Source: DATBVX01 sp963724625
GTDB lineage: Bacteria; Pseudomonadota; Gammaproteobacteria; Steroidobacterales; Steroidobacteraceae
NCBI GenBank assembly: GCA_963724625.1
Contig: CAVRVO010000004.1
Coordinates: 310,001 to 374,000 of the forward strand
Length of the DNA: 64,000 nt
Direction: 5' to 3'
In this document: positions 55,480 to 63,941 of the stretch, in pieces
Numbering within the stretch: the first letter of the stretch is position 1
How the letters are laid out: each line of letters opens with the position of its first letter
Notes under the pieces: model-generated
Database searches by the model: none
What the model was told of the DNA's origin: nothing
What the model saw: the letters and a program-made list of their open reading frames with translations, nothing else
Position numbers and translations under genes: made by a program

Positions 55480-56547
55480 TTATACCACCCGCTCGATGCG
55501 TCCTTGTTCCACGTGAAACACCCGCGAGCGTTGCGACAGCCCCGAAAGTTGCGTGGGCAGTGAGGTCAGAAGGAGTTGGGCACCGAGGGCGAACACCCGA
55601 TTCATGAACCGATCGATCGCGCTCGCATCCAGCTCCGCCGCAGGGTCATCCAATAGCAATGTCGATCGTAGGCCGCACACCGTATTGAGGAACTCCAGTT
55701 GCCCCAAGACCAGTCCCGCGGCGAGCAACTTTTGCTGCCCCCGGGAAACGATGTCCTTCGCTGGCCGCTCGGAGAGCTCTATCTCGATGTCGGCGCGATG
55801 AGGCCCGACTGTAGTCGTGCGGCGTTGGACATCAACGGCACGGTGGCGCGTCAGAGCCTCACGGATTGATTGTCCCGGCGGCCAACCTCGTCCATACCCC
55901 ACCGAGATCTCAAATCCCAAGAGGTCAGCGCAGGCCGCCACCAAATGGCCGCTGGTTTCCCGCAGGTATCTACTCCTCGCGGTGTCGACGCTTTCAGCAG
56001 CGGAGGCGAATGCTTCGTCCCACGCATCAAGATCGTTGCCACCAACGTTCTGGCGAAGCGCGGCGTTTCGCTGGCGAAGTGCACGCTGGAAGCGCTGCCA
56101 AGCGCCGAGGAAAAGGGGTTCCACGTGGAACACTCCCCAATCAAGAAACCGCCGGCGTCGGACGGGGCCTTCCTCAATCAACTTATGGATGCCCGGATCG
56201 ATGACCTGCACAGGAAAGGCTGTACTCAGTTCTGCCAGCGAGCTGACGCGCTCACCGCGCAGCCAGCCCAGGGTCTGCCCACCAACGTATTCGATCCTGA
56301 CCGGAACCTGCGTGCTACCCAGCTCGAGCTCCCCGGCCACTCCGAGAGTTGCCTGCCCCCGTCGCACGACCGGATCCAGGCGAGGCGAACGAAAAGAGCG
56401 CCCGCGGCCCAGAAGAAACACGGCTTCCAGAAGGCTGGTCTTGCCGGACCCGTTGAGACCCTGGATCAGCGAGATCTGAGGATCGAGCTCGAGGTCAGCA
56501 ATGTCGAAGCAGCGAAAATCCTGGAGACGGATGGACCGGAGTGGCAT
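55480..56547 (-). CDS. recF: DNA replication and repair protein RecF
   Basis: A 355-residue SMC-like ATPase that loads RecA at gaps. Walker A GLNGSGKTSLLEAVFLLG, the signature VSRGQQKLLAAGL and Walker B STLLLDDPAAELD. Two parS-like palindromes are embedded in its coding sequence (see below). Position after dnaN is standard. Confidence 0.96.
   Translation of the reverse strand: MPLRSIRLQDFRCFDIADLELDPQISLIQGLNGSGKTSLLEAVFLLGRGRSFRSPRLDPVVRRGQATLGVAGELELGSTQVPVRIEYVGGQTLGWLRGERVSSLAELSTAFPVQVIDPGIHKLIEEGPVRRRRFLDWGVFHVEPLFLGAWQRFQRALRQRNAALRQNVGGNDLDAWDEAFASAAESVDTARSRYLRETSGHLVAACADLLGFEISVGYGRGWPPGQSIREALTRHRAVDVQRRTTTVGPHRADIEIELSERPAKDIVSRGQQKLLAAGLVLGQLEFLNTVCGLRSTLLLDDPAAELDASAIDRFMNRVFALGAQLLLTSLPTQLSGLSQRSRVFHVEQGRIERVV
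55505..55520 (+). other. parS-like ParB-binding site in recF (site 1)
   Basis: TGTTCCACGTGAAACA, one base from the canonical 16-bp parS (TGTTTCACGTGAAACA) and within the known TGTTNCACGTGAAACA consensus. It lies in the last codons of recF (residues VFHVEQ). Confidence 0.88.
56117..56132 (+). other. parS-like ParB-binding site in recF (site 2)
   Basis: GGTTCCACGTGGAACA, whose reverse complement TGTTCCACGTGGAACC is the form known from Pseudomonas parS. It encodes VFHVEP in recF, the same core residues as site 1, 597 bases from it. Confidence 0.85.
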
Positions 56548-56557
56548 CCACGATGGC

Positions 56558-57655
56558 TCAGAGCCGCATCGGCATTACGACGTACTTGGAAGTCGACTTT
56601 TCCGGGCTACGAATCAGGCAGCTGCTATTCGAGTCGGTCAAGCCAATTTCGACCTGCTCGCTCTCGATCGCCGCCAACGCATCGAGCAGGTAGTTCACGT
56701 TGAAGCCAACTTCCAGATCGTCACCCTGGTATGTGACTTCGACTTCTTCCTCTGCCTCTTCCTGCTCTGGATTGTGAGCCTGGATCGTCAGTGCATTGGG
56801 TTTGATAGTCAGCCGGATGCCACGGTATTTCTCGTTGGAGAGGATGGCCGTGCGTTGCAGTGCATGCCGCAGCATCTCGCGGTCAGCTTTGACACTCTTG
56901 GTTGGCGCAGCCGGGATGACACGCCCATATTCCGGGAAACGGCCGTCAATTAGCTTCGAAGTGAAGCGAATTTCGCCGATCTGGACTCGAACGTGATTTG
57001 AGCCGATCGATACGCCCACCGTGCCGTCGCTGCCCAGAATGCGTTGAAGCTCCAGGACTCCCTTACGGGGAACGATGACCTGCTGGTTCGCTTTCGCCTT
57101 AGCTGACATGGTGATCTCGCAGAGTGCGAGTCTGTGACCATCGGTCGCCACTGCGCGAAGCAGATTTCCATCGGTCTCAAGCAACATGCCGTTGAGGTAA
57201 TAGCGGACATCCTGCTGCGCCATTGAAAAATGTGTTTGATCCAACAGAGCGCGGAGCTCCGCTTGGGACAGTTCCAGTGTCTGCTGTGCGCTGATCTCCT
57301 CGATGGTAGGAAACTCACTCGCCGGCAAGCTCGAAAGTGTGAAGCGGCTGCGGCCTGCGCGAACGACTGCTTTTTCGCCGTCGACAGAAAACGTAACGTT
57401 TACGCCATCCGGTAGGGCACGACAGATATCGAGAAGCTTGCGTCCCGGCACAGTGATATCACCGGCGCTCTGCACCGACACTTCGACGCTTGCCACCAAT
57501 TCCACTTCGAGATCTGTCGCGGTAACCGACAACCGGCCATCCCGTGCTGACAGCAAGACATTGGCCAGGATCGGCATCGTTTGACGTCGCTCAACAACGC
57601 CAATGACAGCCTGCAGCGGCTGGAGAATCGTTTCCCGATTCGCATTGAGCTTCAT
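56558..57655 (-). CDS. dnaN: DNA polymerase III beta sliding clamp
   Basis: A 365-residue clamp with three repeated domains: MKLNANRETILQPLQAVIGV at the start, LPDGVNVTFSVDGEKAVVRAGRSRFTLSSLPASEFP, and the C-terminal KYVVMPMRL that ends the third domain. Between dnaA and recF. Confidence 0.97.
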   Translation of the reverse strand: MKLNANRETILQPLQAVIGVVERRQTMPILANVLLSARDGRLSVTATDLEVELVASVEVSVQSAGDITVPGRKLLDICRALPDGVNVTFSVDGEKAVVRAGRSRFTLSSLPASEFPTIEEISAQQTLELSQAELRALLDQTHFSMAQQDVRYYLNGMLLETDGNLLRAVATDGHRLALCEITMSAKAKANQQVIVPRKGVLELQRILGSDGTVGVSIGSNHVRVQIGEIRFTSKLIDGRFPEYGRVIPAAPTKSVKADREMLRHALQRTAILSNEKYRGIRLTIKPNALTIQAHNPEQEEAEEEVEVTYQGDDLEVGFNVNYLLDALAAIESEQVEIGLTDSNSSCLIRSPEKSTSKYVVMPMRL

Positions 57656-57863
57656 CTATTACTCCTGAATCTCTTTATTCTTAGAAACAGTTGTAGTTAT
57701 TACTAGGGACACACATAAGGGTGCATAACGCAATATTCATCTTTAGTATCAATGTGTTATACGAAGCATAAGACTGTTGGATCAGAGCCTCAAATCACAG
57801 CGGCAAGCTGTGCCTGGTCTGTGGGTAACTTTATCCACAGTTGCGTACACAGGGAATCCACAT
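57656..57863. other. oriC: Replication origin oriC (dnaA-dnaN intergenic)
   Basis: AT-rich against a GC-rich background. A perfect DnaA box TTATCCACA (57831-57839) lies two bases from an inverted near-match TGTGGGTAA (57820-57828); another near-match (GGTGCATAA) is at 57720-57728. The run from 57660 to 57775, with many A and T tracts, is the likely unwinding element. The other candidate, the dnaA-rpmH gap, lacks boxes. Adjacent parS sites support origin function. Confidence 0.82.
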
Positions 57864-59192
57864 TCAACCAGTCAGGGTTCTCAACAGGTTTGAGTAGTCC
57901 TCTCCGATGCGCGTCTCCGACTCACGCAGGCTCTTGATGCGTTTGCAAGCATGCAGGACGGTCGTGTGATCACGTCCACCAAAGGCATCACCGATTTCCG
58001 GAAGGCTGTGTGTCGTTAGTTCCTTTGCAAGTGCCATCGCTACCTGGCGCGGCCGAGCGATCGAACGACTGCGACGCTTTGAGAGCAGGTCACCAACTCT
58101 GATCTTGTAGTACTCCGCGACGGTCTTCTGGATATTCTCGACCGTAACCAGCTTGTCCTGCAGTGCGAGCAGATCGCGCAACGCTTCTTTCGCGAAATCG
58201 AGTGTGATGGGTCGCCCGGTGAACTGCGAATTCGCCACGACGCGCCGTAACGCGCCTTCAAGCTCACGCACATTGGAGCGAATACGCTTGGCGATGAAGA
58301 ATGCGACTTCTTCGGGCAGCCCGACACGCGCAGCACTTGCCTTGCTCATCAGAATTGCTACGCAGGTTTCGAGCTCCGGGGGCTCGATCGCCACCGTCAA
58401 ACCCCAGCCGAAGCGCGACTTCAATCGCTCTTCGAGTCCATCGACTTCTTTCGGGTAACGATCGCAAGTGAGAATGACCTGCTGCTGGCCTTCGAGCAGT
58501 GCGTTGAAAGTGTGAAAGAACTCCTCCTGAGAGCGTTCCTTGCCGGCGAAGAACTGGATGTCGTCGATGAGCAGCGCATCGAGCGTGCGATACGCAGTCT
58601 TGAATTCGTTGATGGTGTTGTGCTGCAGAGCCTTCACCATATCGCCCACGAAGCGCTCCGAGTGCACGTACGCGATGCGCGCGTCTAGATTGCGAACGCG
58701 CATCGTGTTGGCGACTGCCTGCATCAGATGTGTCTTACCCAGGCCGACTCCGCCATAGATGAAAAGCGGGTTGTAGGCGCGACCTGGATTCTCCGCGACC
58801 TGCTGAGCGGCGGCCTTGGCGAGCTGGTTGCTCTTGCCCTCGACAAAATTCGTAAATGTGAAATCCGGGTTAAGGCGGCCACCGACAACGGCTGCTTCGA
58901 CCCGCTTGGGCCGCGTACCGTTGATCGTGATGGTCGTAGTCGGCAGTGCCCGTGAGCCGACTTCGAGATAGATCTGCGGTGCCCGTGAGTCGGCCACCGC
59001 GCCGACGAGTTCCTCGATGCGGCCGCGCAGGTTCTGGGTCAGCCAGTCGACGACAAAACGGTTTGGGGCGAGCAGACGCAGCACGCCATCTTCTTCGACG
59101 GCCTGCAGCGGACGCACCCACGTGTTGAACTGCTGCTCGGGAATCTCTGACTCCAGCAGCCGCAGACAACGGCTCCACAGCGACGCTTCCAC
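57864..59192 (-). CDS. dnaA: Chromosomal replication initiator DnaA
   Basis: A 442-residue AAA+ initiator. Domain I (LWSRCLRLLESEIPEQQFNTWVRPLQ), AAA+ P-loop GGVGLGKTHLMQAVAN, sensor/Walker B LLIDDIQFFAGKERSQEEFFHTFN, and the C-terminal helix-turn-helix RPRQVAMALAKELTTHSLPEIGDAFGGRDHTTVLHAC that binds DnaA boxes. GTG start, chosen because the product aligns from residue 1. Confidence 0.98.
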   Translation of the reverse strand: MEASLWSRCLRLLESEIPEQQFNTWVRPLQAVEEDGVLRLLAPNRFVVDWLTQNLRGRIEELVGAVADSRAPQIYLEVGSRALPTTTITINGTRPKRVEAAVVGGRLNPDFTFTNFVEGKSNQLAKAAAQQVAENPGRAYNPLFIYGGVGLGKTHLMQAVANTMRVRNLDARIAYVHSERFVGDMVKALQHNTINEFKTAYRTLDALLIDDIQFFAGKERSQEEFFHTFNALLEGQQQVILTCDRYPKEVDGLEERLKSRFGWGLTVAIEPPELETCVAILMSKASAARVGLPEEVAFFIAKRIRSNVRELEGALRRVVANSQFTGRPITLDFAKEALRDLLALQDKLVTVENIQKTVAEYYKIRVGDLLSKRRSRSIARPRQVAMALAKELTTHSLPEIGDAFGGRDHTTVLHACKRIKSLRESETRIGEDYSNLLRTLTG

Positions 59193-59309
59193 GAGCGCAA
59201 CTCCGCAACTCTAAGCGAGGAAAACGGGTTCGAACGAAAGGGGGTCGAAGTCTATAACGGCGACCTCCTGATCGCTAGGCCGCGAACGCGCGTAAGGGGG
59301 CGGGTTGTG

Positions 59310-59338
59310 TTGACAGTGCCGGGGTCGCTGCGTACCCT
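59310..59338 (+). promoter_or_regulatory. Sigma-70 promoter of rpmH
   Basis: TTGACA (59310-59315), 17-base spacer, TACCCT (59333-59338). Points at rpmH with a leader of about 55 bases. The opposite-strand dnaA promoter is less clear (TATAGA at 59256-59251 only). Confidence 0.75.
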
Positions 59339-59397
59339 TGCCGCCTTTTCGCGCTCAGCCAGAGCCCGACCGATCAGACTAACGCGGACACGACAAG

Positions 59398-59532
59398 ATG
59401 AAACGCACTTATCAGCCAAGCAAGGTGCGCCGCAAGCGCACGCACGGCTTCCGTGCCCGCATGGCTACCAAGAATGGCCGCCAGGTCCTGGCGCGGCGGC
59501 GAGCAAAAGGTCGCAAGCGCCTCATTCCGTAA
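59398..59532 (+). CDS. rpmH: 50S ribosomal protein L34
   Basis: A 44-residue basic protein, MKRTYQPSKVRRKRTHGF followed by RARMATKNGRQVLARRRAKG and ending RKRLIP: a full-length L34. Between dnaA and rnpA. Confidence 0.98.
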   Translation: MKRTYQPSKVRRKRTHGFRARMATKNGRQVLARRRAKGRKRLIP

Positions 59533-59550
59533 GGCACCTGCGCAGATCCG

Positions 59551-59940
59551 ATCGGGTCCTTCAATTTCAGCGCCCGCCAGCGCCTCCGCACTGCGGCGGA
59601 GTTTGAGCATGTATACAAGAGCGGGCAGCGATTCAGTGAAAAGCTGTTCCAGGTCACCGCGTGTGACAACGCGTGCGGATTTGCACGTCTCGGCCTATCG
59701 ATCGCCGCGCGCGCGATCGGGAACGCCGTGGCGCGCAACCGGATCCGGCGCGTGGCGCGCGAAGTGTTCAGGCTCGAGCAGCGCGATTTGCCGGCGCTCG
59801 ATTTCGTGGTCAGTGCACGCAGCGCTGCTCGCGAGGCGAGCGGCGCGGAATTGCGCGCGAACCTTTCGCGCTTGCTGACAACGGTTGGGGAACGATGCGC
59901 GGGCTCATCAAAGCAATCATTCAAACCTACAGATGGCTGA
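59551..59940 (+). CDS. rnpA: Ribonuclease P protein component, no canonical start codon
   Basis: The protein subunit of RNase P, which matures tRNA 5' ends. The frame encodes FSARQRLRTAAEFEHVYKSG, GLSIAARAIGNAVARNRIRR (the RNR motif) and VAREVFRLEQRDLPALDFVV, so identity is clear. Between the in-frame rpmH stop (59530-59532) and these residues there is no ATG, GTG or TTG; the first such codon is an internal GTG at 59728, which would delete half the protein. ATC at 59551 is the most plausible initiator; a base error upstream is an alternative. It overlaps yidD by 46 bases. Confidence 0.85.
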   Translation: MGSFNFSARQRLRTAAEFEHVYKSGQRFSEKLFQVTACDNACGFARLGLSIAARAIGNAVARNRIRRVAREVFRLEQRDLPALDFVVSARSAAREASGAELRANLSRLLTTVGERCAGSSKQSFKPTDG

Positions 59941-60146
59941 TCAGTCCGCTGCTCGGACCGACCTGCCGCTTCTATCCGACGTGCTCTGCCTACGCGCTGG
60001 AAGCGCTCGATCGGCACGGCGCGCTGCATGGCAGCTGGCTCGCGGTGCGCCGACTGTTGCGCTGTCACCCGTTCAATCCGGGAGGATTTGATCCGGTGCC
60101 GGACACCCATGCGTGCGCAGAAATGAAAGGCAGCTCGCATGGCTAG
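59895..60146 (+). CDS. yidD: Membrane protein insertion efficiency factor YidD
   Basis: An 83-residue protein with an amphipathic N-terminal helix (MRGLIKAIIQTYRWLISPLL) and the family core CRFYPTCSAYALEALDRHG and RLLRCHPFNPGGFDPVP with three Cys. It assists YidC-dependent membrane insertion. Overlaps both rnpA and yidC, the usual arrangement. Confidence 0.96.
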   Translation: MRGLIKAIIQTYRWLISPLLGPTCRFYPTCSAYALEALDRHGALHGSWLAVRRLLRCHPFNPGGFDPVPDTHACAEMKGSSHG

Positions 60147-61851
60147 CCAGCGTATTTTCATTTGGTCGGCGCTCGCGCTCGTCCTGTGGCTCAACTACCA
60201 GGCCTGGATGCACGACTATCATCCGCCTGTCCCACCAGCGCAGGAAACGACCGCCCCTTCAGGTGCAGCTTCAAAGCCAGCGGCGCCGGGCCTCGACGCA
60301 ACCGTGCCCTCGCCGCAGAGCACACCGAGTCCTGCTGCCGGAACGTCAGGCTCTGCGAGCAACCCCGGGACTGTGCCAACACCGCCGACGGAAGCCGCGC
60401 CACAGGGCTCGAGCGCCGGCAAGATTCATGTGCGCACCGACGTGCTCGACGTGGACATCAGCCTGCAAGGCGGTCAGCTGACGCGTGCGGATCTGCTTGA
60501 GTACCCCGTTCACAAGAACCAGCCACAGATAAAAGTCCGCCTGTTCAACGATGCGCCTGCGGAGCCGTTATTCGTGCTCCAGTCCGGACTGACGATGGAA
60601 GGGAGCGGAGCGCGACCGGATCATCTCGCGACCTATACCGCGCCGGCATCCGAGTACACGCTCGCCCCTGGGCAGGAAGAGCTGAAAATCCTGCTCACGT
60701 GGAGCAACGACGCCGGAGTCACGGTCACCAAGACCTATACACTCCGGCGCGGCAACTACGCCGTCCACCTCGACTACTCAGTCAACAATCAGAGTAGTGC
60801 AGCGTGGAGTGGCGCTTCGTACCTGCAGCTTCTGCGCCAGCAGCACAAGGTCGAGCGCTCGATGTTCAATGTCGAGAGCTACGCGTTTGCTGGCCCTGCG
60901 GTCTACGACGGCACGCGCTATCGGAAGCTCAAGATCGACGATGAGGAAGACCGCAAGCTCAATGCGACGATTACGGATGGCTGGCTGGCGTCGATGCAGC
61001 ACCATTTTGTGGCGGCAGTCGTGCCTACGGCGAAGCAACCGTATCAGTTCCGTCTCCAGGTCAAAGGTGAGGAGTATCTGTTCGGTGCCGTGGGACCGAT
61101 ACAGAGCGTTCCGGCTGGCGGCCAGGGCTCGTTCAGCGAGACGGTGTTCGTCGGTCCAAAGCTACAGGCTCAGCTGGAGCAGGCAGGACCGCGACTGGAG
61201 CTGGTAGCCGACTACGGCAAGCTCACCTTCATCTCGAAGCCCCTGTTCGCACTCTTGAGCTGGGTACATGGCCTGGTGGGCAACTGGGGCTGGTCAATCA
61301 TCATCGTCACCGCGCTGATCAAGCTGCTCTTCTACTGGCCGAGCCAGGTGAGCGGCAAATCAATGGCGAAAATGCGCGCCCTCACGCCACGCATCAAGAA
61401 CATCCAGGAGCGCTACAAAGACGATCGCGAGCAACTCGGCCGCGCAACGATGGAGCTCTACAAGCGCGAGAAGGTCAACCCGCTGGCGGGCTGCATGCCG
61501 ATCCTGATCCAGATTCCGGTGTTCCTGGCGTTCTACTGGGTGCTGCTCGAAAGCGTGGAGATGCGACAGGCGCCCTTCATCATGTGGATCAACGACCTGT
61601 CGGTGCGCGATCCGTACTTCATTCTGCCGCTGATCATGGGCGCGGCGATGTTCGGTCAATACAAACTCAATCCCACGCCACCCGATCCGATCCAGGCGAA
61701 GGTCTTCATGTTCATGCCGCTCATCATGACTTTCATGTTCGCGTGGTTTCCCGCTGGCCTGGTGCTCTACTGGATCACGAACACCATGCTATCGATCGCG
61801 CAGCAATGGAACATAAATCGGGTCGTGACAGCTCAGGAGAAGAAGAGCTAG
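60139..61851 (+). CDS. yidC: Membrane protein insertase YidC
   Basis: A 570-residue insertase: N-terminal membrane helix (RIFIWSALALVLWLNYQAW), a Pro- and Ala-rich linker, a large periplasmic beta domain, then the conserved core with GWSIIIVTALIKLLFYWPSQ, the Arg-containing groove and NPLAGCMPILIQIPVFLAFYWVLLESVE, ending in TNTMLSIAQQWNINR. It inserts membrane proteins alone or with SecYEG. mnmE, its usual neighbour, does not follow. Confidence 0.97.
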   Translation: MASQRIFIWSALALVLWLNYQAWMHDYHPPVPPAQETTAPSGAASKPAAPGLDATVPSPQSTPSPAAGTSGSASNPGTVPTPPTEAAPQGSSAGKIHVRTDVLDVDISLQGGQLTRADLLEYPVHKNQPQIKVRLFNDAPAEPLFVLQSGLTMEGSGARPDHLATYTAPASEYTLAPGQEELKILLTWSNDAGVTVTKTYTLRRGNYAVHLDYSVNNQSSAAWSGASYLQLLRQQHKVERSMFNVESYAFAGPAVYDGTRYRKLKIDDEEDRKLNATITDGWLASMQHHFVAAVVPTAKQPYQFRLQVKGEEYLFGAVGPIQSVPAGGQGSFSETVFVGPKLQAQLEQAGPRLELVADYGKLTFISKPLFALLSWVHGLVGNWGWSIIIVTALIKLLFYWPSQVSGKSMAKMRALTPRIKNIQERYKDDREQLGRATMELYKREKVNPLAGCMPILIQIPVFLAFYWVLLESVEMRQAPFIMWINDLSVRDPYFILPLIMGAAMFGQYKLNPTPPDPIQAKVFMFMPLIMTFMFAWFPAGLVLYWITNTMLSIAQQWNINRVVTAQEKKS

Positions 61852-61914
61852 CGCTTCGCGAGGATCCGAGCGACCCCGGTCGATTCCTCGATCAAAAGCA
61901 TTTATCCTCTGATT

Positions 61915-61935
61915 GCCGCGAGCGGATCTCGCGGC
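61915..61935. terminator. Hairpin after yidC
   Basis: GCCGCGAG-CGGAT-CTCGCGGC, an 8-bp stem 63 bases past the yidC stop. No T-run follows, so its function as terminator is uncertain. Confidence 0.4.
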
Positions 61936-61977
61936 CACGTAATAACCATAAAGTAGAGAGCGAAAGTCGCAGGGAAC

Positions 61978-62361
61978 ATGCGCCCCCCCGTACCTGTCAT
62001 CCGTGCGCTCGCGCACGCGCTGGTGGTTTCAGCGCTGATCTTTGTACCGAGCCTCTGGCTGCTCCCGCCTCCCGTGTGGAGGTTGCCGTTTCCAACGCTC
62101 GTGATACTCGCGACATTCGTCGTCGGGTATCTCGCGGCGACGCTGCTTCTCGAGCGCACATCACAGCCGCGCACGGACAATCAATTCGCGCGGGCCATCA
62201 TCGTAGGCGTCGTGATGTTCGGCATCTGCTTGGCGGTTGTGTGGCTGCTGTGGTGGCGATCGCCGCGCCTGTTCGCAGGCGATCTTCCAGTGGCCGCGCT
62301 GGCGACGAGCGTGTTGCTCGGGGTTGCTGCTCTCGTCCTGATGCGCGTATTCGACCACTGA
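61978..62361 (+). CDS. Unrecognised four-helix membrane protein
   Basis: A 127-residue, very hydrophobic protein with four predicted membrane helices (about residues 9-28, 34-57, 70-93 and 103-123) and few charged residues outside the loops. No family motif is recognised. It starts at an ATG just after AAGTCGCAGGGAAC, with a weak ribosome site, and ends ten bases before the next gene, so the two are probably one unit. Confidence 0.6.
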   Translation: MRPPVPVIRALAHALVVSALIFVPSLWLLPPPVWRLPFPTLVILATFVVGYLAATLLLERTSQPRTDNQFARAIIVGVVMFGICLAVVWLLWWRSPRLFAGDLPVAALATSVLLGVAALVLMRVFDH

Positions 62362-62371
62362 CTCGGTCATC

Positions 62372-63941
62372 TTGCTACTGCCCACCGCGCTGCTCACCAT
62401 TGCGGCGTTCACTTGGCACGCCGCGTACAAATTCGGATGGCTGCCGCGGCCGATACCGCCATCGAGAGTGGTCTCTTTTGTGGACACGTCGCTCTATACG
62501 CTGCAGATAACAACGTACTCGAACTGGCTGCCTCGACCCAAGCAAGAATGGCGGAGGAATGTCTCGGTGGGGATCCGGATATCTGATTGCAGCCGCGGAC
62601 GGTGCGCTCTATCTGGTCAATGAGAACAGTTCCGGCGACTTCTCTTCAGGTTCAGGGTGTTGCCGTGGAAGGTGCCTTTGAACATCGTTCAATTCCGCGA
62701 GGGAGCGAGGGAAGTGTTCAAGGATTCGCCGAGAAAGGGCGTCGAGTCTGGTCGTTTCCGAGTGGCCGGAGTGCTGGTGCAGGAGCGAGGAGATCGGGTT
62801 CGCATCTATGCCACGCACCACTTCTGGAACGCTGGTCAACGCTGTTTCGTACTGCGAGTCTCCTATCTGGACGGAACGCGTGATCAAATTCTGGACACAA
62901 GCGGCGCGCTCTCATGGCGGACACTCTACGAAACATCGCCCTGCCTGACGCTTAACACGGAGGGTCCTCGAGGCGTGCGCTTCGAGGGACTCGAGAGTGG
63001 CGGTCGCATGGCGATGCTGAACGACCACGAGCTACTACTGTCTGTCGGCGACCATGCGTTCAACGGTGTGGATCGCAGCGAATCCCTGCCTCAGGATCGC
63101 TCGAATTCATACGGCAAGATCCTACGTATCGAGCTGAATACGGGTGCTGCTGAGGTCTATAGCTCCGGTCATCGCAACCCAATGGGCCTGTACGTCGATC
63201 CGCATGGCGCAATTTGGGAAACCGAGCACGGGCCGCGAGGGGGTGATGAGATCAACCTGATCCGGGAGGGTGTCGACTACGGTTGGCCCGCGGTGACTTA
63301 TGGCACCGACTATTCGCGCCACAGCTGGCCGCTCAATCCGGCGCAGGGTCGCCACGACGGCTTCGAGGAGCCGATATTTGCATTCGTCCCGTCGATTGGG
63401 ATCTCCAGCCTAACCGGGGTGACAGGCGACGGTCTTAAGGACTGGCAGGATGATCTGCTGGTGGCGTCTTTGAGAACGCAGGCGGTCTCCCGCGTTAGAG
63501 TCAAGGATGGGCGCGCAATTTTAGCCGAGCCTATTCCGGTGGGGCACCGCGTTCGCGATATCGTAATGGGCCATGACGGACGAATCGTTGTGTGGACTGA
63601 TGAAGGCGACCTGCTCTTCATCGAGCCGGCAAAGGGCCAGGCCGCTGATCTCCTGATTACACAGTGCACGGGTTGCCATGGTCTCAACTCGTGGGATCCG
63701 GCATTCCTCGCGCCCAATCTTTCGATGATCGTTGGTCGGCCCGTTGCCTCAAGACAGGACTTCGAATATTCGGAAGCGATGCGCGAGTTCGGCGGTCGCT
63801 GGACCACCGAGCGACTCGATGCGTTTCTCGCAGATCCTCAGGCGACCGTCCCGGGTACCAGCATGCAGTTTGGCGGGTATCAAGGATCCCGAACAGCGTC
63901 GGAAGATCATCGCGTACCTTGAAAGCTCGGTAGGGGAGTAA
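62372..63941 (+). pseudogene. PQQ-dependent-sugar-dehydrogenase-like protein with C-terminal cytochrome c site, three apparent frameshifts
   Basis: A glucose/sorbosone dehydrogenase-type beta-propeller with N-terminal membrane anchor (LLPTALLTIAAFTWHAAYKFGW) and a C-terminal class I haem site CTGCH. The reading frame breaks three times: between NWLPRP (frame of 62372) and GGGMSRWGSGYLIAAADGAL at about 62530-62550 (+1); at about 62639-62653 before RVLPWKVPLN (-1); and at 63871-63872, after which GIKDPEQRRKIIAYLESS restores the expected C-terminus (+1). Net length is one base over 523 codons. Conserved parts (YSSGHRNPMGLY, WETEHGPRGGDEINLIREG) are intact. Assembly error or a real pseudogene are both possible; TTG start inferred. 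Confidence 0.75.

Noticed and set aside
59193..59397. Second oriC in the dnaA-rpmH gap
   Set aside because: No DnaA box match and not AT-rich compared with 57656-57863.
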